Shown one piece after another: positions 18,778 through 30,340 of a DNA stretch of 64,000 nucleotides. Made by a program: the position numbers and the translations under genes. Below the pieces are notes generated by a model that saw nothing but the letters and a program-made list of their open reading frames with translations, was not told where the DNA came from and did no database searches. Source of the DNA: Yamagishiella unicocca (Eukaryota > Chlorophyta > Chlorophyceae > Chlamydomonadales > Volvocaceae); contig BDSL01000066.1 of the NCBI GenBank assembly GCA_003116995.1, positions 186,001 through 250,000 on the forward strand, given 5' to 3'. Each line of letters starts with the position of its first letter. The first letter of the stretch is position 1.

Positions 18778-21700
18778 CTACTGCGCCGCCTGCTGCGCCT
18801 CATTCATCTTGGCCAGCTGCTTCTGCTCCTTCATCTTGCGGTAGTAGGCGCGGTAGTGCTCGTCCATGGGATGCTCGTACGTGGAGGCGTTGGTGGCGGC
18901 GTTGTAGAAGAACTCGTTGCCCTCGCCGTCCAGGTGCACCGTCCAGCCCTCGGGCAGCGGCGCGGTGAGCGCCCACTCCGCGATGTGAAGCAGGTCCGCG
19001 TCCTCCAGCACGTCCATGCCCAGGTACTGTTGTGGGGGAAGCGGGAGGAGGAGGGGGCACAGGCCGGGGGGGGGTAGCTCAGCTTGGAAACTCGAGTTCT
19101 TCCCGCATGCGAGCATCCACGTCTCTCTCTACCTTTTTGGGGCCATGTAAGGAATGTGCTACGCACATTTAGCTGTTTCCGAACTGACACAATGCAGGCA
19201 GGGGGTAGCGAAGAAACGCAGGCAGAGGTGGTCGGGACGGACAGGGTCGATGGTGTCGGAGCGCGCGCGTGTTCTTTTAAGTCGTGTGGGGCGCGGGTCA
19301 AGACCTGCGGGACGCTCGAGGGGTCCCACACCACGTAAGCCATCGGGGTGGGGGAGCCTCACGCGGGTATGCGTGCCACATAAACCCCGCACGCACACGC
19401 TCCCGCCCGCCGCGCCGTACCTTGCCGTACGCGATGATCTCGTCCTGCGACGGCGGCTCGTCCGCCTCGTTCGGCAGCGACGCCACGGGCGCGGGCAGCA
19501 TGGACGCAGTCGCCGCCGCCGCCGCCGCGCCCATGCTGGGCGACGCCGACAGGGTGCCGGGGAACGTGGGCGGGCCGCCCATGCTCATACTCATGGAGCC
19601 CCCCTGCATCATCCCCGAGTGCCCCCCCATAAGGCCCGAGTTCAGGCCGATGCTGCCCGTGGACGACTGCTGCATGAGGCCCATAGGGCCCATAGGGCCC
19701 ATGGGGCCCATGGTGAGCGGCTGCTGGGCGCCGCCGGTTGCTGCACCCAGGATCCGCTGCGCCTGCAACATGGCCGCCATCTTTACAGTCTGCGCCAGCT
19801 GCTCCTGGAACATGCGCATGGTCTTTGCGATCTGCTCCTGCAGCGCGCCCTTCTCCTGCTCGGCCTTGGCCTGAAGGGGCGACAGGAACAGCGGCGGGGC
19901 GGCGGCGGCAAGGGAGGGGGTTGCTTGAGATGAGATCGGTGGCTTGGGAGGGGGAGTGGCGGGGAGTTGGCAGCAGCGGTGGCCAAGGTCAACGTCAACG
20001 TCAAGGTCAACGTCAAGATGCGGCCGGGGAAGGCGGGATGCTTGGGCCGGCCGCAGGTCCCAGTTCCTAATCCTTGGCTTTGCGCCACAGATTCCTTGAT
20101 TTCATTTCATCCACAGCACCAAAGGACCCACCCTCGCGCCAACGCCCTGACAGCAGCGACGCACCGCGCAGCGCAGCGCAGGACCCCCCCCACACACACA
20201 CACAAAATCACCGCTAGCGTATCAAGTGATGGATCGGAGAAGACCGCTATACAGGGCAGGTCACGACGCGGCGTGGCCGCACCTTCTCCAACTCGGCCTG
20301 GCTCTTCTGCGCCTCCAGCATCCGCTGCGACGCCTCCAGCACCGTCCGCTCCTGCTCCACCCGGGTCTTCTCGTCCTCCAGCTGCCGCACGTGGGAAAGC
20401 TCGTCGTCCACCTTCTTCTCGAGCATCTGCGACCGAAAGGGACGAGCAAGGGACGAGCAAGGGACGAGCGCCGCCCGGATCAGGACGCGGGGCAGCGGAG
20501 GAGGAACACGTATGTGAACACGGAAGGGCGAAAGCCGGTTTCCGTACGACGGGGGTCCACGCCGCCGCCGCAGCAGCAGCAGCAGCAGCAGCGGTTCTGT
20601 GTTGTGTTTGTAGTAGTGTTATGCCGTGTCGTGTTAATGTGCCGCGTTGCGCTTTGTGTCATACCACCTCGTGTTGCACTATGTGGTGTGATGGCGGACC
20701 CGCAGCTGCACCCCATGGATTCGGACACCGCGAGAGCCTAGGAAAGCCGACAGCCTTGAGCGTTACGGCAGGTAGCGCCCGCTGCTGCCGTACCTTGACG
20801 GCCGCCTCCAACCGCGCTGCCTCCTCCGCAGCCGCCGCGTTGCGCCCCGACGAGTGGCGGCTGCCGCCGGTGCCGCCCGCCGAGCGCAGCATGTCTCGCT
20901 GCTGCTTGAGCGCCTCGATGCTCTGGTTGGACGCCACCAGCTGCTGGTCGATGTCTCGGCCTTGCTGCTCGTACAGGTCTCGGAGCAGCCGTTGCCGTTC
21001 CTGAAGAGATGCCGTACAAGTGGGGCCGGGGGTTGCCGGGGGCAAGGGTATTTGTGTGTGTACTCAAATCAACGGATACTAGTATATGACGCCACCACCG
21101 GCTCGCAGGCCACGCCCGCGATGGGCAGTCACTCGGGTGTTTCACTCGGGTGACACAGGTTCTTCTCGTCCTCCCTCCCTGGAGTCCCGGCTCACGTCGT
21201 CAAACAGCTTCTTCTGCGCCGCCAGGTGCTCCTCCAGCTTCGTCTTCTCGTCCGCCAGCACCGTCGCCAGCGTCGCCCGCTCCTCCTCCAGCCGACGCTG
21301 GAACTCGGCTCGCTCCGCCTCGAGCGCCTTCTCCATCATCTGAAGAGGGACAAACACCGTGATGTGTGTGTGTGTGGGGGGGGGGGTCGAGGAAGACCCG
21401 TGGATGCGAGAAAAAACCGTTTAGAACAGACGTTTTGAGATGCATGCTGGAGAACTGGGTTGAGGAGACGAAAGACGCAGGTCGTATGTGTGGGTGGGGG
21501 GGAGGTGGGTGGGGTGTGGGGTTGGGGGTGGGTGGTGTCACCTACTGCAGAGGAGCTGGGCTATCAATGCACTGCTGGGTGCTTGGGTTACGAGCGAGCG
21601 GTTGGGTCACGAGCGAGCGACAATAGCAATTGACCACGGCCTGGACCACCTCCACCACCTCCTGTCCACAGCAAGCGGAGCTGCCGAGGCACTGTTGGGG

Positions 21701-24700
21701 TACGCAAGCGCCTGGACCGACCTACTTGCCTCGTTTGACGGCTCCTTGCCCCGCGGCCCCCTGTGATGCCATCTCGCCCCCTACCCCCCTGTCCACCCAA
21801 CGGCTTCTCCCGCTCCACCCCCCTGCACGTGCCCCCCCGCCCCGATGGCCATGTGGCGCCCCCCCCCCCGGGTGTTTTATGCCCCTCCCCCGGGCGGCTC
21901 AACCAAGTTCTCCAGCATGCACCTCCACACGTCATGTCCCACACGTCATGTCCCACACGTCGTGTCCCAAACGTCGTGTCCCAAACGTCATGTCCCAAAC
22001 GTCATGTCCCAAACGTCATGTCCCAAACGTCGTGTCCCAAACGGGCTTTCCTTTGTGCACATGTTTTCCTCGCGGCCCCCCGGCGCGCGCCCCGCACCTG
22101 CAGCTTCTCGTCCGTGGTACCCGACGTGAGGTTGATGTTGAGGCGGATGGCGGGGGTGGCCGTGGGCGGCCGGCTGCCCTTCACGCTCATCTGCTTGAGC
22201 AGGTCCGCCGCCTCGTCCGTCCGCCTGCGCTCCTGGCTCATCGCGCGCCTCAGCTCCTCGATCCCGCGCCGCGTCTCCTCGCCCTCCGACCCGCTGCCGT
22301 CCATGCTCAGCTGCAGCTGCAGCCCCCGGCTGTTGGGCCGCAGGTGCACGCGAACGGGAGGCCGCCCCGGACCCAGCGGCGGCAGACCCGACGGCTCCGC
22401 GCCCGCCTCAGCCTCCACCGGCCCCTCCACCAGACCCGCCTCCGCCGCCGCTGCGGCGTCACCTTCCGCCGCGGCCGCAGGGGCCTCTTCCTCCCCCTCC
22501 GCCGCCGCCCCGGCCTCCGCCGGCGCCGCCTCCTCCGCCGCCTGCCCGCTTCCGCTTCTGCTGCTGCCCGGCCGCGACCCGCCCGCCCTCTTGCTCCCGG
22601 CGGACGAACTTTCCCTCAGCTCCGGAACCTTGTCGCCTGCTTCCGCTGCAATGATCGCCTCGCTGCCCTCCACCTGTGGCGCCTCGCCTTCTGCGCCCGC
22701 CTCCGCCGCCTCCGCCGCCTCACCGCCCGCCTCGCCGCCCGCCTCCTGCTCCGAAGCCTCCGGAGCGGGCTCCGGCTCGGGATCCACTAGCGGCCCGTCA
22801 TCACCGCCCAGGCCGTCCTCCTCAAACATCGCCGCCGCGGCCCCAGCCATAAGGTCGTACTCGGGTGTCCGAAGCGACGGGCGGGAGCCGCCCTTCTTCT
22901 TGGCGTCCTCCGCCCGCCTGCGCACCTCATCGCGCTTGCGATCCACCTCGCGGGCCTTATCCCGCATCTCCGCGTCGCGACGGGACCGCGACTCGGCGGC
23001 GGCGCGAGCGCGCGCCTCCACCTTGGCGGCCTCCTGCGCGCGGCGCGCGGCGGCCTCGGCGGCAGCGCGGGCCTGGAGGGAGGTGGGTGGGTGGGTGGGT
23101 GGGTGGGTGGGTGGGTGGGTGGGTGGGTGGGTGGGTGGGTGGGTGGGTGGGTGGGTGGGTGGGTGGGTGGGTGGGTGGGTGGGTGGGTGGGTGGGTGGGT
23201 GGGTGGGTGGGTGGGTGGGTGGGTGGGTGGGTGGGTGGGTGGGTGGGTGGGTGGGTGGGTGGGTGGGTGGGTGGGTGGGTGGGTGGGTGGGTGGGTGGGT
23301 GGGTGGGTGGGTGGGTGGGTGGGTGGGTGTGGGCGCGGCAGGGCGGGGGGTGAGCTAGGAGCCGGAGGAGGCGCGGTGGTCGCGAGCTAGGCCCGGACGA
23401 GGCGGCACACATGGGGTCGACACACATGGGGTCGACACACATGGGGTCGACACACATGGGGTCGACACACATGGGGTCGACGCCAGCCCTGTGGAGGGCT
23501 CGCTCCCTTCCGCACTACCCAAGCTCCGACACCCACCCTAGGTGCCCAGGCCGCCCTTGCCTCCCACCACAAAGGGAGCGGCCTCCCACCACGAAGGGTG
23601 CCGCCGCCACTGGTGGCCAGCCGGCGTGGCAAGCCTACGAGACTACAAGCCTACGAGCCCACAAGGGGCCCCTCCCACAGCTTCCGCGTCGCTGCGGACG
23701 CCTGCCACGACCACCGCATTACCCCTCCTAGCCCCTCCTAGCCCCTCCTAGCTCCCCTGTTGTGCGGCCGCACCTGCGCCTCCAGCCGCCCCCTGGCCCT
23801 AGCCCGCTCCTCCGCCTCCCTGGCCAGCTGCTCCTGGTGCACCGCGAAGTCCTCCTGAAGCTGCGTGCGGAAGTCCTGGACCACCTGCAGGGGGGGGAAG
23901 GGGAGAGGAGATGAGAGGAGGGGAGAGGAGGGGAGGGGAGGGGAGGAGGTGGCGGGGGGAGGCCGGCAAGGAACGGCGGGCGACCTTCGGCCACCCACAC
24001 ACGTTTTGGGGCCGTATGGGTGGTTGGGTGGACGCCGGCTGCAGCTGCCCCCCCGGTGGCGTCCGCCCCTCCTGACGCGGTGCTTCTCATGGCCGGAATA
24101 CCGCCGAGGATTAAGCACATGGTGCGATGCAAGCTCACTGGACGCTGGACGCCGGTGACTAGAAATCGGTTGTGTCGTTCTCACTGGTATAAGGTGCAAC
24201 ACCTGAGGACGCGGACACACACGCGGGCACACACACGGAGTGGAGTTTCGCGGCCCGCTTGGAAGGCATACCACGCGCGCCATACCTTGAGCAGCATCTC
24301 CCGCTCCACCCGCGCCAGCGCCACTACCCCCTGCTCCTTCAGCGCCCGCAGCTGCTTGCGCACGTCCAGGTAGTAGGCGATGATTTTGAGCTCCTTGAAC
24401 TGCGAGCGACACGAGAGGCTGAGGTTGTGAGGAGAGCCCGTGTGACAGGAAGCCGACTAGAGAACCGTTTGGTACATACGTCTGGTACATACGATTGGAC
24501 ACGCGCGGCGTGGGAAGGCAGGGCAGGCAGACGAGGCACTGCACTCGGCGCAGCTCGACGCGGGAAGGAAGGGCAGGCAGACGGGGTCGGCACGACCGCT
24601 GCACTCGGGTTGCGCAGTTCGGGTTGCGGGTTGACGCGGCGAAGGTGGACACCGGCCCCACCTACTTTCCGATGCCGTCGTGCATACGGTGCCTCCATAC

Positions 24701-26443
24701 ATACGTTTTGGCGCCCACATGCCGAAATGCCGGTTCGCTGGTTTCCTGCCTAGCCTACACTCCGCTCCGCGCCGCGGGATGGCGACCAGCGCGTTGCCAC
24801 GCCGTCGCCTGCCAACCCACCCAGCCACCCACCCCACCCCAGCCACCCACCCCACCCCACCCACCCACCCCACCCACCCACCCACCCAGCCACCCACCCA
24901 GCCACCCACCCAGCCACCCACCCGCCCCGCCCATCCCCCCCCACACAAACCACCCACCTGCTTCAGGAAGAGCTCCCGGTCCAGATCCTTCCAGTGCCAC
25001 AGCGCCGCCGCTGTGTCCCAGTCCCCGGAACCCATGTGCTGCGATATGAGCGCCTCCATCTCACTCAGCGTGGCCTGCAGCGCGTCAAAGTTGCCGTACA
25101 CAACCTGCGGCAGCGCGCAAAGGGGTACAGCGGGGGACACGGGACACGTTGGGATGGGTTTCAGGCAGGCCGGCGGCCGGTGGCAGCGGCGCATTTGCAG
25201 AATGGTTGCTCCAGAATGGTTGCTCCAGAATGGTTGCTCCAGAATGGTTGCTCCAGAATGGCTGCTCCAGAATGGCTGTGTGTTCCAAAATGGCTTTCTT
25301 CCAGGATGGCTGTCCCGACATGCCGGGTGACCCTGGCCGCCTGATCCTACCCACGATTGTCCAGCGACACAACGTGACGGACAGGACCAGGCATGCGGTT
25401 CTTTCTGGCATCCACGGGTCTTCCTCGGAACCCGCCCCGCCCCGCCCCGCCCCCGGACTCCGTCCTCAACCAACCCCACCGGTCCCCCACCCCAGCCCCA
25501 CCTTGATCGCCGCGAAGAAGTACCCCCCCTGCATGAGCAGCGCCGCCGCCTGCAGCATGGGCGACGGCCGCAGCCGCCCCATCGCCTCGCAGTACTCCTC
25601 CAGCTTGGCCACCGGCACGCGCTGCTTGTTGAACACGTAGGCGCGCAGCAGCGCCGGCAGCGCCGACTTGTCGCGCTCCAGGTCGCACACGCGCAGCGCG
25701 TCGATGAAGGGGACCTCATTGGCCATGGGGACCGCGCTGGCGCCCACCAGGCGCTTGGCGCGCCGCAGCGCCGCCGCCTTGGAGCCCTTGGGCCGCAGGC
25801 GGCCGCCGGGTGGCTTGCGCGCTATGAGCTCCGCCAGGTCGGGCGCGAGGTCGGCGGGGACGCCGGAGACGCGGGTGGTGATGAGCGACTCGAAGGCGGA
25901 GTTGACGTAGGGGTCGTTGGAGAGGATGACCTTCTGGCCGAGGGACTGCAGCATCCGGGTGGTGCGCAGCGCGGTCATGGCCTTGGGGGAGAGGTTGATT
26001 GACTCGTGGTAGGAGCCGCCGTTTGCCATGGCGGTGTGCGAGGCGCCGCCGTACAGGGTGCCGGGGCCGCCGCCGCGGCTGAGCACCGGGAGCAGGTAGG
26101 CGGAGGAGACGTTGCGGGTCTCCAGGCCCAAGGCTTCGGCCTGCGGGTGCGGAGGAGGGCGGTGAGGAGTGAAGTGTGGCGATGAGAGGTGAAGTGTGGC
26201 GGTGAGGAGTGAAGTGTGGCGGTGAGGAGTGAAGTGTGGCGGTGAGAAGTGAAGTGTGGCGGTGAGAAGTGAAGTGTGGGGGACGCCGGCAAGGGGCAGG
26301 GGGGAGGGGCAAATTGTGGTGGCGGGGGCTGCTGCGGCGCGCCCTCAGACGTGAGTCGCAGGCGCGTTTTCACGGGCAATGCTTCGGAGAGGGGCAAGCA
26401 TCCGGGACGCCGGAGGTGCGTCCAGGGAGGGAGCAAAACCCAT
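18778..26443 (-). CDS. Coiled-coil protein with C-terminal CEP164-type WW module
   Basis: Exons in gene order: tentative 26443-26351, then 26140-25502, 25104-24958, 24399-24286, 23884-23774, 23072-22098, 21339-21196, 21000-20794, 20426-20283, 19870-19421 and 19026-18778 (TAG). Every join is GT-AG and phase 0; the product is about 1090 residues. The first exon uses a weak GTCTGA donor and is uncertain. The N-terminal third is helical (RVCDLERDKSALPALLRAYV). Long Arg/Glu/Ala coiled coils follow, then an acidic Ala/Glu/Gly/Pro stretch, more coiled coil and a Met/Gly-rich linker. The C-terminus DEIIAYGKYLGMDV...APLPEGW...FFYN...YEHPMDEHYR has the helix-plus-WW arrangement of CEP164, a distal-appendage/transition-fibre protein. 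The second WW tryptophan is Tyr here. In CEP164 this module is N-terminal, so the protein is not a simple orthologue. A basal-body or ciliary role is inference. Confidence 0.8.
20571..20594. repeat. (CAG)n microsatellite in WW-gene intron
   Basis: About eight GCA/CAG units lie in the intron between exons 21000-20794 and 20426-20283. Confidence 0.85.
21385..21470 (+). repeat. Dispersed module copy, forward orientation
   Basis: The order of blocks is GAGGAAGACCCGTGGATGCG, AAAACCGTTTAGAACAGACG, then ATGCATGCTGGAGAACTGGG. It lies in the WW-gene intron 21340-22097, antisense to the gene. The same block order recurs at 33482-33596 and 47215-47320. Confidence 0.8.
21897..22078 (-). repeat. Dispersed module copy with expanded core
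   Basis: On the minus strand it reads GCGAGGAAAACATGTGC, AAAGGAAAGCCCGTTTGGGA, a minisatellite, then GCATGCTGGAGAACTTGG. The minisatellite (about 21935-22045) is nine or so units of about 13 bp related to CGTTTGGGACATGA. That is the CGTTTAGAACAGACG core of the module repeated. It lies in the same WW-gene intron as the copy at 21385. Confidence 0.8.
23083..23330. repeat. (GGGT)n microsatellite, about 62 units
   Basis: A 248-bp nearly perfect GGGT tract lies in the WW-gene intron 23073-23773. On the gene strand it reads CCCA up to about ten bases before the acceptor of exon 23072-22098, replacing the usual polypyrimidine tract. The plus strand could form G-quadruplexes. Confidence 0.95.
23406..23480. 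repeat. 15-bp minisatellite, five units
   Basis: Five perfect or near-perfect copies of CACACATGGGGTCGA lie in the WW-gene intron 23073-23773, downstream of the GGGT tract. Confidence 0.95.
24815..24957. repeat. CCACCC-type low-complexity tract at a splice donor
   Basis: The tract of CCCACCCA and CAGCCACC units runs up to the exon boundary at 24958. On the gene (-) strand the donor GTGGGTGG therefore leads into G-rich repeats of the same kind. It lies within WW-gene intron 24400-24957. Confidence 0.85.
25197..25285. repeat. 14-bp minisatellite
   Basis: About six units of CCAGAATGGTTGCT, with GGCTGCT and GGCTGTG variants at the right end. It lies in the WW-gene intron 25105-25501. Confidence 0.9.
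25385..25440 (-). repeat. Dispersed module, partial reverse copy
   Basis: It contains GGCATCCACGGGTCTTCCTC on the plus strand, the reverse of the GAGGAAGACCCGTGGATGC block. It is intronic in the WW gene and in sense orientation. Confidence 0.7.
26155..26280. repeat. 20-21-bp minisatellite, about six units
   Basis: Units of GGTGAGGAGTGAAGTGTGGC, with GAGAAG and GAGAGG variants. It occupies most of the intron between the tentative first exon and exon 26140-25502 of the WW gene. Confidence 0.9.
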
Positions 26444-27649
26444 CCCACATCGTTTCGAGGAAAAGTCAATCCTACGAATCAGGCAGCAGCGTGTTCGAGG
26501 CTTTCCAAACCTCGTGCGTATAGCCGGCGCCTAGTAGCATGCCCGCGCGTCGTACGTATGCCTAATCAGGTACGGCGCTTCCCCGTCAGATAGCCCGGCA
26601 TCAGGTGGGTAACAGGAGAAGAACTAAGCACGTATGCACGATGAGTTCTCCTTGTACGCATGCTATTACGCATAGAGAAACGATTCGTGCACGTGCTTTG
26701 GGACGCCGGGGCGTCATACAGGGCGGGAGAAACCATCATGGAATGTATTATTTGCTTCCTTACGTATCCACAGGCCATGCTCAGGCAGCTAGCTTGGGGG
26801 GGGGGCCCTGTCGCGAAACTTTATGGGGGAAACCTAACCCGCAGACCACCGCGGCCCGCAGGATGCGAACACTCCTGTGTATTTTTGATCTTCATCACCC
26901 ATTCATGCATTCGTTCTCTTACCTTACGCATCAGACGGCTGCCCCGCGGCCCTGCCTTGTCTCTATCTGCCCGAGCCGACATTCTCAGATGTTTGCTCGA
27001 CGTGCAAGGGTAAAAGGCTTCGCTGTGAAGTTCAGTAAGCTCCCTACAGCTGTTTAAAGCGCTGCTGCTGACAGCGTGTTGCACCCGTAACAATGCGGGT
27101 TGGAAGGTTGGATACTGGTTGGATGCGTTGGGACCAGCCACCCTATTGCCTTAAAAGGATTTTTATCATGCTCAAGCCGTAGACAAACCACTTGTAAAGC
27201 GACGTTCGCTAAAAAAGAACAGTAGTTCTGCTTAGAAGCAGCGAATCGCCCCTGTGCAACTGACGCAAGCTTACTTGTGTTTGCGTATCTGAATTATATG
27301 ATGCAAATAAACAGTTTTACATCTGGGATGGCTTCGTCACTACGCGCCCTGTAAGCATGAGTTGTACGGAGTACGAAAGCACCAGCCTTTGCAGAGGGCA
27401 GCACCTGTTTTGCACATTGCCTGGCTTCAGCCGACAGACATCGTAAGTATGGGAGCTTATATACAAGCGCGCACGTTTGACAGTGTTTGCTTGCAAAATT
27501 TCATTTTGCCCCAAAGTTTGTGCCGAGTTGGCACGTGGTAGCCGTTTCATCAGCAAATCTCAGGAGCAGGTTAACTTCAGCATGTCCACGCGTTCTGTTG
27601 CAGAAGACACACCGGTCGTCTGGGCGGAAGCCACAACACGCCATAAGGG

Positions 27650-27870
27650 TGCGGTACTTGGTAGTTACAGCGGGCCCCAGACCGTAAGGTAGAGCGGGTG
27701 CATCGCCTTACACTGAAAGAGATGCAGGAAGAAGAATAAACCATTCGACGAAGATGCGGTAAACCACAAGTAGCCCCGAACAAGGGCCCAGCTGGCCCAG
27801 AGACAGACAGCGGCAGCAACCACCCACGATGACGTAGCCCAAATAGCCCCCAATCATTGGTACACCAACT
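27650..27870 (-). repeat. Diverged dispersed repeat related to 62.3 kb and 62.6 kb
   Basis: The minus strand contains GGCTGCAGTTGG...GGGCTAC...GGGTGGTTGCTGCCGC and later GCTCTACCTTACGGTCTGGGG. The second half aligns with 62270-62415 (+). The first half aligns with the start of 62600-62680 (+). An open frame here is hydrophobic but is probably incidental to the repeat. Confidence 0.5.
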
Positions 27871-28140
27871 GCAGCCTAAGCAGCCAAGGTGTCATAGCGA
27901 TAGCAAAAAACACGAATCCTATTTCGCCGTTGATGCCAATTTAAGACGGTAAAGTACCGGTAACCGCGCGGCTTTGCCCATAGGTGCCCATAGCCACGAC
28001 CCACGTTCAGCTGGTGCAATGCATGGCTGTGCCCCAACGAGGAGCATGGGATTACAGTGCCACGCCGCCACGCCGGCTCACGTCGTCGCCCGCACCGATA
28101 CACGGCGCCATCGGCTGGTGCGGGGCTGGCGCACGCACCG

Positions 28141-28220
28141 CACTTTCCTTCCTTTGTCCCTTCCAACATCAGGCCACGCGCACTTTCCTTCCTTTGTCCC
28201 TTCCAACATCAGGCCACGCG
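28141..28220. repeat. Exact 40-bp tandem duplication
   Basis: Two identical 40-bp units, 28141-28180 and 28181-28220, each beginning CACTTTCCTTCC and ending AGGCCACGCG. Confidence 0.95.
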
Positions 28221-30340
28221 CCTGACGGCTGGAGCTACCTCTCACGGTCCGAAGCCCGCCGCAACGAGTGCTGCTACTACGTATCCATCAGGGCCGTCCA
28301 CGCGGCTTGGCCACCTACGTCTGGTGCAGCCCTACCAGTTGGGCTACGGCTCTGCATCCAGCTGTGTGGAAAACCGACATGGACTTTGGGCCACTGTAAC
28401 CTTGCCACAGGGTCGGTTGGGTTACTCTCGTAGTAGGAGCTGTCACAGCGGGTTACAGACCAAAAGGCATCGGGCACATCGCCTGACACGGGCCCGGTAC
28501 CGGATGGACCCTTGCCGCCTTGCGTGCCAGGCACGTGCCTGCGTAGCATGATCGCAGATACTGGCAGCAGCCAGTAGTAACCACGTAGCGAGGATAGCGC
28601 TTTTGGCACCAGGACGCAGAGCTGCCGCAACTCGGGGGCGCGACGGCGCCGTTGGGTATGGGCTATGCATTTCCTTACAAGTTAACCGACCCTAACCGAC
28701 TACCTCATTACGTACATACCGGTAAGCCCCAAAGACGGGATGCACAAATTTCACCAAAGCCACTCCAGTCATACAAACATCCGCAATGAAACAAGCCGGC
28801 CTAACAGTCGGCACGGGCGCGAGAACTCTGGCCGGCGCACACACCTCAAAACGCGTTATCCGACCGCGGATCCAACGCAAACCTCGACTTACAGCTCCTT
28901 GCAATCAGGCTGCCTGTCTGCCTGCTGGCAGGCGTGATCGCCAACGACGACGGTTGGTTTCCGTTATGTCACACATCATACAAGGACGAGTATTATAGTA
29001 TTATACCGACAGAAACACCTCAACTTGGAGGGCTAAAGGAGAGATATCCCTTCCGAACGAAGCGATGTTCCTGGCTCCACACAGAAAGCTCAGGCTTGGA
29101 CGTCCCAGAGGCGCCCGTTCCCCTCCGGTGGCAATCCTGAATCCTTTTCATCGACAGACTATGCATGCAATGAAGCGTACGACCAAACGGCCGCATATAT
29201 AAACCCTGTACACCCCGGCAACCTACCGCTGCCGGTCGCTGCATGCGCGCACCTCCAGTTGCGCCCCTCACCCTCGCACCGCATACACGGAAGGCCAGCG
29301 CCGAGCCTTCACATACTCCCGCGTACTCAAGTGCCGCCCCGCATGACCCCCGAGGATAGTTTTACGGATGAAGGCAACCCAGCTTGACAACCGTCCACGC
29401 GCTTCGGAGGATGCACGTGTGCCACCCCCCTCGGCGCGCATTGCGCACCTGCGCGCGCCACGTGCCTAAGGCGAAAATGGCTTTTATCAGATCCCACAAA
29501 CCCGCGCATCCTCCCGAGATATGATCGCGCGCGCGCGCCTCCACAGCACTGAAAACCCAAATACTGGCACTTTCCGGCACACCTAACAGTGTATGCATGC
29601 CGTACACAAGCAAAAGCACACCTAACAGTGTACGTGTGCCCGTATCCAGCGCAACGACGACTAGACCTACCAGTTATCGGGGCTGGGGGACTCCACGGAT
29701 GTAGCCATGCCAACTTATCTGGTCCTGCCGTTTCCAGCGCGCCGCACGCACAAGAACCTCACCTCACCTCCCTCATCACGTGCAACTGGCACGCTGGAAC
29801 CCGCCCGCTTTCATCGCAGCGCTTGTTCACGACTGAATACCCAGTATCATATCGTTGGAGGCCAAAGAAAGCAACTCGCGACGAATCCGCTGCGTCATAA
29901 TACGGATCACGAACAATAAGTCGCTGTGAAGAACGCCAAATTCCAAAATTAGCAACGGAATCAATTATACTGCACCGAAAGTCCCCCCACAGCAAATGGT
30001 GCACCCGCAATGGCAGGGCATCGGCAACTAACCAGCGTTGACATCGGCATTTAGGCGGACGGTTGGTCCATTACTTAATATGAGCCAAGAGGACTCAGCT
30101 TGCTGGCACGGCGCCATGGACAGCAAACTCGCGGCGGCCCGCGTTCTGTACGTTGATTATGGGGCAAGTGCTTCAGGCCGCCCAACCCCTTCGGGCACAA
30201 CACCAGAACTGCGGGCCGCTGCAAGGCGGGCTGTGCGCGCGGCGTTGAGATGCAACGAGACTGCGCACAGGTCAAAGGCCACCGTAGTGTTTCTCTCTCA
30301 GGTCTGCGTCGCCCGCAGGAAATGCGGGGTCTCGGTCGGT

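Larger units (their letters stand above)
26444..30340. other. Spacer between WW and kinase genes
   Basis: This is lower-GC sequence without a convincing gene. It should include the 5' region of the WW gene (right of 26443) and the 3' UTR of the kinase gene (left of 30341). Frames are short and without motifs. It contains a dispersed repeat at 27650-27870 and a tandem duplication at 28141-28220, and GCACACCTAACAGTGTA occurs twice near 29578-29632. Confidence 0.5.

Noticed and set aside
21763..23358. 531-codon plus-strand frame
   Set aside because: Antisense to the 325-codon exon of the WW gene, with Ser/Pro/Ala composition typical of a GC-rich shadow; it runs into the microsatellite.
22865..23472. 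Long Gly-Trp-Val-Gly and Pro-Thr-His-Pro frames
   Set aside because: Direct translations of the (GGGT)n microsatellite in both directions; the tract is intronic in the WW gene.
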